From Flavobacteriales bacterium UBA958 (GTDB lineage Bacteria > Bacteroidota > Bacteroidia > Flavobacteriales_D > Crocinitomicaceae), in contig DBCM01000101.1 in assembly GCA_002293045.1 (NCBI GenBank), positions 1 to 29,713 on the forward strand: a DNA stretch of 29,713 bases, in the 5' to 3' direction. Position 1 is the stretch's first letter. Each line of letters opens with the position of its first letter. The position numbers and the translations under genes were made by a program. A model generated the notes under the pieces. The model had not been told where the DNA came from, did not search any database, and saw only the letters and a list, made by a program, of their open reading frames with translations. Positions 23,812-29,713 of this stretch are shown here, piece by piece.

Positions 23812-26205
23812 ATGCGAGTAATTTTATTTTTCTTCACCTTCTTTTTATTTAGCTCCATTGCCATTGCTCAACTTAATGGTGTAGTTACCGATCAATCCAC
23901 CGGCAAACCACTATATGGCGTCAAAATTTATGCCTCCACTGGTGAAAAGCAGCTCTCTGATTTCGATGGAAAATTTAGTTTCAACAATACGACACTTCCA
24001 TTAAAATTAGTGTTCAATTTATTAGAATACCGAACAGACACCTTGGTAGTTACTAGCCTAGACCCCATAAATCATGCGATGCGTGTGAATGAAAAAACAG
24101 AGCAAACGGTAGTGGTATCCGCCAATAAACGGGCCCAAAAAATTGAAGAAATTCCCATTTCACTCGAAGTAATTAAGCCTCGATTGATTGAAAACAAGGG
24201 AATGGTAAATTTAGAGCAAGCAGTGGAGCAAACCCCTGGCGTATTCACGATGGATGGGCAAGTGAGCATTCGAGGTGGTTCCGGGTTTGCATACGGTGCG
24301 GGGAGTCGGGTTATGATGTTATGGAATGGCTTACCCCTCTTATCAGGATATGCAGGAGATGCACAATGGAATGCGATTCCCATAGAACAAGCATCGCAAG
24401 TAGAAGTAATAAAGGGAGCGGCATCCGTGCTTTATGGAAGCGGCGCGTTAAATGGCGTAATCGCTTTGTCAGAGAAGGAACCGGGATTAAAGCCAGAAAC
24501 TAAAATTAGAGTGCAAACGGGAATCTACGATAATCCTAGAAGGAAATCAATGCAATGGTGGGGTAAAGACAGCGCACAACGATTTAACCCAATGAACCAA
24601 CAAGTAGAAGTGTTTCGCAGCCAAATGTTTAAGCGCACGGGTTATACCCTATCCACCGTATTTTATAACGATCAAGGGTATCGTCAAGGTGAAACGGAAA
24701 CGCGTGGCAGAATTAGCGGTACCTTATACCTTCGTCCGCTAAAAATTGAACGCCTAAAAGCAGGGGTGAGTTTTAATTATCAATTGCATAAAACGGGTAA
24801 CTTCTTGATTTGGCAAAGCGCGGATCAAGGCTATACACCCAGTGGAGGTGCCGACACAGCAAATCCGGCATCTACCCTGACCTACAACTTGTCGAATCGC
24901 CTGTTTATAGACCCCTATGTCAAGTACATCGACAAGCACAACAATAAGCATACGTTAAAAACAAGAGCCTACCTCACGACAAATCAGAACATAAGTAATG
25001 ATCAGCAAAGTAACGGGGCAGTCGTTTACATCGCTGACTATAATTTTCAGCGCAATTTTAAAGCTGGAGGCACCCTTGTTTCTGGTTTATTTGGTACTCA
25101 TAATGTGGTATTCTCGAACTTATTTGGCGACCATTCTTCAAATAATGTAGCGGCTTATGCACAGTATGATCACCACATTGGTAAATTCGATTTTACCGGA
25201 GGGCTGCGTGCAGAATATTTCACCATGGATAATAAAAAAGGAGATTCTGATTTTAAAATCGGTAATACAGTCTTACCGTTTTATCCGGTCTTTAGAGCAG
25301 GAGCTCATTATGAACTGCAAAAATACACCCATTTCAGAGCTTCCTTCGGACAAGGAATACGATATCCTTCGGTCGGAGAGCGCTTTACGAGTACATCGGT
25401 CGGGGCCTTAAATATTTTCCCAAATGCTAACTTAAAACCTGAAACAGGGTGGGCCGCGGAAATCGGGATAAAACAAGGCGTGAAAATGGGGGACTGGAAA
25501 GGTATGATTGATGTTTCAGGATTTGTAAACAACTACAGTAATATGATTGAATTTTCCTTTGGAATTTATAATCCTTCCAATGGAAATCAAATTGACCTTT
25601 ACACAACTGCCGGTCAGAATGAATTGTTGTATGTTCAGCAAACCTTGGGATACACGATCAATCAAATCATTGGATTTGGTGCTCAAAATGTTGAAAATGC
25701 AAGAATTACAGGTGTTGAGCTCTCCTTCAATAGCATGGGAAAAATAAAGGAGGTAGAAATTGTCTCCTTGATTGGGTACACCTACATGAATCCTGTTTCC
25801 TTAAATAACGACCCTAAATATTCCGTGTACAATTCCGATAGCACGACCAACATGTTGAAATACCGTTTCAAACATTTGGTCAGAGCAGATGTAGAGGCAG
25901 TTTACAAGAAGTGGAGTATCGGTGTATCTAATCGTTACAACAGTTTTATGAGGAACATCGATAAGGTATTCGAAGATGAAATTGTTGTTGGTTCAAACAC
26001 CTACATCTTACCAGGACTCAAAGCGTATCGAAGTGTTTATAATAAAGGAAATTTAGTCTTCGATGCGCGCGTAGGTTATCAAATCAACGATACCTTCAAG
26101 GTGAGTGTAATCGCAAACAACGTATTTAATTCCGAAACTTCCAGTCGTCCTGGAGATATTCAAGCACCGCGGAACTTCTTAGTTCAATTAGCCATGAAAT
26201 TCTAA
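23812..26205 (+). CDS. TonB-dependent receptor with carboxypeptidase-like N-terminal domain, second tandem copy
   Basis: This 797-residue protein is collinear with the preceding receptor throughout: signal peptide (1-19), carboxypeptidase-like domain (GVVTDQSTGKPLYGVKIYAS), TonB-box-like QTVVVSAN, plug with SIRGGSGFAYGAGSRVMMLWNG and EVIKGAASVLYGSGALNGVIAL, and barrel. Shared barrel blocks include YDNPRRKSMQWWGK, YVKYIDKHNNKH, SFGQGIRYPSVGERFTSTSVG, GVELSFNSMGKI and RPGDIQAPRNF. It has insertions in the barrel (for example near QGYTPSGGADTANPAS) where extracellular loops would bind ligand, so ligand range may differ. The end, NFLVQLAMKF, has the C-terminal Phe typical of outer-membrane barrels, unlike copy one, which ends in Leu. 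Its stop overlaps the kdsB ATG by one base (TAATG). Confidence 0.95.
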   Translation: MRVILFFFTFFLFSSIAIAQLNGVVTDQSTGKPLYGVKIYASTGEKQLSDFDGKFSFNNTTLPLKLVFNLLEYRTDTLVVTSLDPINHAMRVNEKTEQTVVVSANKRAQKIEEIPISLEVIKPRLIENKGMVNLEQAVEQTPGVFTMDGQVSIRGGSGFAYGAGSRVMMLWNGLPLLSGYAGDAQWNAIPIEQASQVEVIKGAASVLYGSGALNGVIALSEKEPGLKPETKIRVQTGIYDNPRRKSMQWWGKDSAQRFNPMNQQVEVFRSQMFKRTGYTLSTVFYNDQGYRQGETETRGRISGTLYLRPLKIERLKAGVSFNYQLHKTGNFLIWQSADQGYTPSGGADTANPASTLTYNLSNRLFIDPYVKYIDKHNNKHTLKTRAYLTTNQNISNDQQSNGAVVYIADYNFQRNFKAGGTLVSGLFGTHNVVFSNLFGDHSSNNVAAYAQYDHHIGKFDFTGGLRAEYFTMDNKKGDSDFKIGNTVLPFYPVFRAGAHYELQKYTHFRASFGQGIRYPSVGERFTSTSVGALNIFPNANLKPETGWAAEIGIKQGVKMGDWKGMIDVSGFVNNYSNMIEFSFGIYNPSNGNQIDLYTTAGQNELLYVQQTLGYTINQIIGFGAQNVENARITGVELSFNSMGKIKEVEIVSLIGYTYMNPVSLNNDPKYSVYNSDSTTNMLKYRFKHLVRADVEAVYKKWSIGVSNRYNSFMRNIDKVFEDEIVVGSNTYILPGLKAYRSVYNKGNLVFDARVGYQINDTFKVSVIANNVFNSETSSRPGDIQAPRNFLVQLAMKF

Positions 26206-26921
26206 TGAAGGTATTAGGAATTATCCCTGCGCGTTATGGTTCGAGTCGGTTTCCCGGCAAACCTTTAATCGACATCAAGGGAAAAACTATGATTCAACGG
26301 GTTTATGAGGGCGCGAGCAAATGTCCTGACCTGAACCGAGTCATTGTAGCCACAGATGATGACCGAATTTTTGACCATGTACAAGCATTCGGCGGTGAAG
26401 CAATGATGACCTTGTCAACGCACCAATCAGGCACAGAACGCTGTGGTGAAATTGCCGCACGTTTTCCGGAACTGGACATCGTTGTTAATATTCAAGGGGA
26501 TGAACCCTTGGTTGATCCGCGTCAACTTTCTTTGTTGATTAAAGCATTTAATCACCAGGAGGTAAATATCGCCACATTGGTATCACAGCACATCGATATG
26601 GCAACATTGAATAACCCCAATCGAATAAAAGTGGTGGTTAATCATAAAAACGATGCCTTGCTTTTTAGCCGGGCGGCAATTCCCTTTGTGCAGCACCCCT
26701 CTTCGGTCGTTCCCTTGCGGCATATTGGCTTGTACGGATTCCGAAATGAAATCCTTCAAAAACTCGTTGCCTTACCCGTCACTGAACTTGAACAAAGCGA
26801 GTCGCTTGAACAACTTAGGTGGTTATATTTTGGCTATCAAATCAGAACGATATGCACTGAGATTGAAACTCCGAATATTGATGTTCCAGAAGACCTCGAA
26901 CAGGTTCTTAAGCTGCTTTAG
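26205..26921 (+). CDS. kdsB: 3-deoxy-manno-octulosonate cytidylyltransferase
   Basis: This 238-residue cytoplasmic enzyme activates Kdo with CTP to CMP-Kdo for the inner core of lipopolysaccharide. It has PARYGSSRFPGKPL (8-21), which binds the nucleotide, SGTERC (75-80), NIQGDEPL (95-102) with the metal-binding Asp99, FSRAAIPF (154-161), HIGLYGFR (173-180) and ESLEQLRWL (199-207), all in the family order and at full length. It overlaps the preceding TonB receptor by one base (TAATG), so it is probably translated from the receptor mRNA even though the functions seem unrelated. Presence of kdsB means the organism makes Kdo-containing lipopolysaccharide or lipooligosaccharide. Confidence 0.97.
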   Translation: MKVLGIIPARYGSSRFPGKPLIDIKGKTMIQRVYEGASKCPDLNRVIVATDDDRIFDHVQAFGGEAMMTLSTHQSGTERCGEIAARFPELDIVVNIQGDEPLVDPRQLSLLIKAFNHQEVNIATLVSQHIDMATLNNPNRIKVVVNHKNDALLFSRAAIPFVQHPSSVVPLRHIGLYGFRNEILQKLVALPVTELEQSESLEQLRWLYFGYQIRTICTEIETPNIDVPEDLEQVLKLL

Positions 26922-26950
26922 GTACATTTTTATTTCATTCTAAGTTTTTG

Positions 26951-26958
26951 TAAATTTG
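26951..26958 (+). promoter_or_regulatory. Candidate -7 promoter element TAAATTTG
   Basis: TAAATTTG matches TAnnTTTG exactly and ends four bases before the ATG at 26963, so transcription would start at about the start codon. It lies in the 41-base gap after kdsB. A TTG directly in front of it (26948-26950) is too close to serve as the -33 element. Confidence 0.4.
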
Positions 26959-26962
26959 ACAC

Positions 26963-27925
26963 ATGGCGTCTATTCATGAAATCCTGCTAGAATTATTGCA
27001 ATCCAACGACTGTGTTGTTGTTCCTTCTTTTGGCGGGTTTATTGTAAAACAGAAAAGTGCACGCATTGATCTTGAAAACGGAATGGCACTTCCCCCGTAC
27101 AAAGAACTAGGCTTTAATATACAGTTACGAGAACAAGATGGCTTATTGGCTAATCGCTACGGGCTTCTAAATCAACTTGATTATGCTACAAGTATTCGCC
27201 ATATTGAATTTGAAGTAAGCCACTGGAATGAAACCCTTGCTCTAGGAAAACCGCTTAAAGTTTCTAACATTGGCCAATTTTGGAAAGATTCCGAGGGCAA
27301 CATACAATTCGAACAGGATCGTTCCTTTAATCTGCTGATGAGTGCCTACGGTTTAGAAGTAATTCGTTTTGTTCCCGCGAAACCAGAGCCTTTGGAGAAA
27401 ATTCCTACTCTTGTTAAGACACCAAGCAACACAAAGGTTTGGAAATACGCCGCTGCAGCAGCGATTGCAATACCCATTGCCTTTTATTCCTATTGGATCC
27501 CAGTAAAAACACCAGCACTCGAATCAGGCATGTTCTCCTACCAGGATTTCAATCCGTTTAAAACTCAAGACAACAGCGCATACCAAGAAACAGAGGTTCA
27601 GATTTCTGAGCTTGCGGAAGTCCCCGTTGAAACGACCTATACGGATGCTTATGAGCAACATATAAGCCCCACGGTTACACCCCATGAACCGACAATATCT
27701 GTTATCGAACCCCACGTGATGTATTGCATTGCGGGCTGTTTTTCACAGGTAGAAAATGCCCATCGACTTGAACAAAAACTGGCGGGTTTAGGGTTTAATT
27801 GCTCCGTCATTCACGAAGGGTCATTATATAAAGTGTCCCTTGGTCAAGGATTTTCAGAAGAGGCCATGGATTCAATCCTCCACAAGGCGCACTCATTAAA
27901 CATTCAAACATGGATTTTAAAATAA
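26963..27925 (+). CDS. Bacterial CCDC81-type HU domain plus SPOR domain membrane protein
   Basis: This 320-residue protein has an N-terminal region (about 1-60: HEILLELLQSNDCVVVPSFGGFI, PPYKELGFN) and a second region (about 64-133: LNQLDYATSIRHIEFEV, LKVSNIGQFWKDSEGNIQFEQ) that fit the two bacterial HU-CCDC81 domains. One transmembrane helix follows (161-181), then an acidic, Thr/Pro-rich linker and a C-terminal SPOR domain (about 252-320: MYCIAGCFSQVENAHRLEQKL, LYKVSLGQGF). SPOR domains bind denuded peptidoglycan glycan at division sites, so the protein probably links the cytoplasm to the septal wall; the role of the HU part is not known. Well conserved in Bacteroidota. It has its own candidate -7 element. 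Confidence 0.88.
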   Translation: MASIHEILLELLQSNDCVVVPSFGGFIVKQKSARIDLENGMALPPYKELGFNIQLREQDGLLANRYGLLNQLDYATSIRHIEFEVSHWNETLALGKPLKVSNIGQFWKDSEGNIQFEQDRSFNLLMSAYGLEVIRFVPAKPEPLEKIPTLVKTPSNTKVWKYAAAAAIAIPIAFYSYWIPVKTPALESGMFSYQDFNPFKTQDNSAYQETEVQISELAEVPVETTYTDAYEQHISPTVTPHEPTISVIEPHVMYCIAGCFSQVENAHRLEQKLAGLGFNCSVIHEGSLYKVSLGQGFSEEAMDSILHKAHSLNIQTWILK

Positions 27926-27930
27926 CCCCA

Positions 27931-29127
27931 ATGAAAACAATACTATTAACCCTTGTGCTTTTCTTAAGCGTTTTTGCATTTTCACAAACAGTAACCAATG
28001 TTGAAGGCAGTAATTACAAATTCACCAAAGTGCATCATCTTGATGCTACACCCGTGCAAAGTCAAGGTAAAACCGGGACGTGTTGGAGCTTTTCTGGACT
28101 TTCTTTTTTTGAATCTGAATTAATTCGAAAAGGGAACAAAAATCCAGATGCGCTTTCTGAAATGTTTGTGGTAAGAAAATCCTATGAAAATAAAGCGGAA
28201 AAGTTTATCCGAATGGATGGCAAAATCAACTTTGGCGAAGGCGGCGCATTCCATGACATCCCTTGGGTCATTAAAAATTATGGCATTGTTCCTTACGAGG
28301 TCTACAATGGGTTAAATGGAAATGAGGCATATGACCATTCGGAGTTTTTTGAAGTATTGAATGGTTCGGTGCAAGGCTTATTAAAATATATGAGTGCTAG
28401 TTCAAATGGAATTAGTAACAGTTGGAAGCCTGCCATTAATGGCATTCTGGATGCCTACCTTGGGAAGGAAATTAAAGAATTTGAATGGAAAGGTAAAAAG
28501 TATACCCCGCAATCGTATGCCAACAGTATTGGATTAATAATGGATGACTACGTGTCTTTAACCTCATTCACGAATCATGCGCCATATGCTAAATGTCAAT
28601 TAGCCATTCCAGATAACTATAATTGGGGAGATTCATACAATGTAGGATTAGATGATTTGATGGCTACCGTTTCGAATGCATTAGCGAATGGATACACTGT
28701 GGCGTGGGGAGCGGATGTTTCCGAGAAAGGATTTAGTTTCAAAAATGGCATCGCAATTGTCCCAGAAGACCCAAGCACTATACAAGTTTCTGGAAAGGAC
28801 AATAGAAACTACAACGATGCGGGAGCGGATAGAAATTCTAACGCCTTTCTTAGCCCAACCAAAGAAGTTTCTGTTACCGAAGCATTACGTCAAAAAGGGT
28901 ATGATAACAAAACAACCACGGATGATCACGGGATGCACATTGTTGGGATGTATAAGGACCAAAATGGAACTACGTATTTATTGGTTAAAAATTCATGGGG
29001 AACAGGAAATTATCCCAAAGGATATCTATACGTGTCGGAGCAATATTTCCGGTTAAAAACGATCAACATTTATCTGCACAAAGGGGGTATTTCACCAGAT
29101 CTTAAAAAGAAGATTAACCTTAACTAA
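27931..29127 (+). CDS. Exported C1 family cysteine peptidase (bleomycin hydrolase/PepC-like)
   Basis: The ATG at 27931 is chosen because it gives a signal peptide (MKTILLTLVLFLSVFAFSQ) and leaves five bases after the SPOR gene; a start at 27910 would add seven residues in front. The 398-residue protein carries the papain-type active site: oxyanion Gln45 in QGKTGTC, catalytic Cys51 in CWSFSG, His336 in DDHGMHIVGM and Asn354 in VKNSWG. Spacing and the ending YPKGYLYVSEQYF fit the C1B (bleomycin hydrolase, aminopeptidase C) family. Those enzymes are usually cytoplasmic; the signal peptide here predicts a periplasmic or exported peptidase, as in several Bacteroidota relatives. No propeptide is evident. 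Confidence 0.93.
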   Translation: MKTILLTLVLFLSVFAFSQTVTNVEGSNYKFTKVHHLDATPVQSQGKTGTCWSFSGLSFFESELIRKGNKNPDALSEMFVVRKSYENKAEKFIRMDGKINFGEGGAFHDIPWVIKNYGIVPYEVYNGLNGNEAYDHSEFFEVLNGSVQGLLKYMSASSNGISNSWKPAINGILDAYLGKEIKEFEWKGKKYTPQSYANSIGLIMDDYVSLTSFTNHAPYAKCQLAIPDNYNWGDSYNVGLDDLMATVSNALANGYTVAWGADVSEKGFSFKNGIAIVPEDPSTIQVSGKDNRNYNDAGADRNSNAFLSPTKEVSVTEALRQKGYDNKTTTDDHGMHIVGMYKDQNGTTYLLVKNSWGTGNYPKGYLYVSEQYFRLKTINIYLHKGGISPDLKKKINLN

Positions 29128-29171
29128 TCGGCAACTAAAATTCTATTTTCTTCACGCAACTAATTGTTTAA

Positions 29172-29196
29172 CACTAACCAATAAGTACGGTTGGTG
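29172..29196 (+). terminator. Weak hairpin 45 bases after the C1 peptidase gene
   Basis: CACTAACC at 29172-29179 pairs with GGTTGGTG at 29189-29196 (eight pairs including one G-T) around a nine-base loop. No T-run follows on plus, so this is at best a weak 3' end structure. Confidence 0.25.
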
Positions 29197-29646
29197 ATTC
29201 CATTGTGGTCCCTAGGTTTAACGAAAGAATACTTTTTAGAGCCATCCAATGTAGTGCTATGGTATATAAATTTGTTAATCTACTTTAGTAATCAATTGCA
29301 TTAAAGTTCATAAATCGCAAATCGAAAACTACCCTTAATCAAAAGATATGATCAGTTCAAGCAATTGGAATAATTCTCTTATCAAAGGGTAAATTGCTAA
29401 GAATAAAGATCATAGTTAGTAACAGAAGCTCTTGATTCCATCTTTAGGAAGCATCAGTGGAATAACGGTTCCAAGAACGATCTGACAGATTTACCAGTAA
29501 TTTTAAAAGTAAATGAATAGATTAAAAACTAAAGATTCAAAATTGTCTCACCCTGAAAGGAGCCTCTGTCTCTCAAATCTGCAGCGGTCAATTTTTACCC
29601 TTGAGAAGAATGCTAACAAACAAATAACCCCGACGATTCTTGCGAT

Positions 29647-29664
29647 CCTGACCCCAGCGTCAGG
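29647..29664. repeat. Short perfect inverted repeat
   Basis: CCTGAC at 29647-29652 and GTCAGG at 29659-29664 form a perfect six-base inverted repeat with a six-base loop (CCCAGC). It lies in the GC-richest part of the gene-free tail. It lacks a T-run and may be an operator, an RNA stem or chance. Confidence 0.25.
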
Positions 29665-29713
29665 GCTCTCCTAATTATATCAACTTCTCTTTTGAGGGAA
29701 TTTTACTAAACAA

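Larger units (their letters stand above)
29128..29713. other. 586-base stretch without a recognisable gene
   Basis: After the C1 peptidase stop I see no reading frame of useful length on either strand. Stops are frequent in all frames. The longest suggestive bit is about 26 codons (EALDSIFRKHQWNNGSK onward) ending near 29520, too short to name. Two small hairpins are annotated separately. The segment holds no tRNA-like cloverleaf, no CRISPR repeat and no clear transposon end. Confidence 0.6.

Noticed and set aside
21442..26205. Polysaccharide utilisation locus
   Set aside because: There are two TonB receptors but no SusD-like protein, glycoside hydrolase or hybrid regulator nearby.
29560..29620. 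Insertion-sequence end (GCGGTCAATTTTTACCC resembles ends of some IS21-type elements)
   Set aside because: The resemblance is short, no transposase frame or matching second end is present, and no target duplication can be seen.

Overview
The window looks like a chromosomal stretch from a member of the Bacteroidota, most likely the flavobacterial side. The evidence is: a type A and a type B type IX secretion (T9SS) C-terminal signal on two proteins, two TonB-dependent receptors with carboxypeptidase-like N-terminal domains, a DUF4421 protein, a bacterial CCDC81-type HU/SPOR protein, methionine synthase split into two genes, several -7 promoter elements of the Bacteroidota form TAnnTTTG, and no obvious Shine-Dalgarno sequences. 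I see no insertion sequence, prophage, CRISPR array, rRNA or tRNA. Most of the window is ordinary core genome, very densely packed.

Layout. Positions 1-4983 (minus) form a tight six-gene run, read from right to left: SAM methyltransferase, MbnP-like surface protein, di-heme peroxidase of the MauG/MbnH type, SUFU-domain protein, EamA transporter, and the N-terminal part of an S9 peptidase. Next is a DUF4421 outer-membrane protein (plus). Positions 6037-11235 (minus) carry a flippase-like membrane protein, a family 2 glycosyltransferase, a low-molecular-weight tyrosine phosphatase, an RsmI-like methylase and urocanate hydratase. ruvC and rnhA follow on plus. A giant 13-repeat PKD adhesin-like protein with a type B T9SS signal lies on minus. 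Then comes the two-gene methionine synthase (minus), led by a clear SAM-I (S-box) riboswitch with its own -7 element. A small diacylglycerol/undecaprenol kinase (plus) and dprA (minus) follow. The right side is a plus-strand run: two tandem paralogous TonB-dependent receptors, kdsB, a HU/SPOR membrane protein and an exported C1 peptidase. The last 586 bases hold no recognisable gene.

How the genes may work together. The most suggestive pairing is the MbnP-like protein with the di-heme peroxidase: in methanotrophs MbnH oxidises a tryptophan of MbnP to build a copper site. Here the presumed substrate also carries a T9SS signal, which would place it on the cell surface or outside the cell. The methionine synthase genes are predicted to be switched by SAM. 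The remaining neighbourhoods mix envelope functions (glycosyltransferase/flippase, KdsB, Dgk, SPOR protein, receptors) with DNA metabolism (RuvC, RNase HI, DprA).

Several starts were moved inward, to an ATG that follows a leader or restores a signal peptide (MbnP-like, phosphatase, flippase-like protein, PKD protein, both metH parts, Dgk, C1 peptidase). All alignments were made by eye; no database search was possible.
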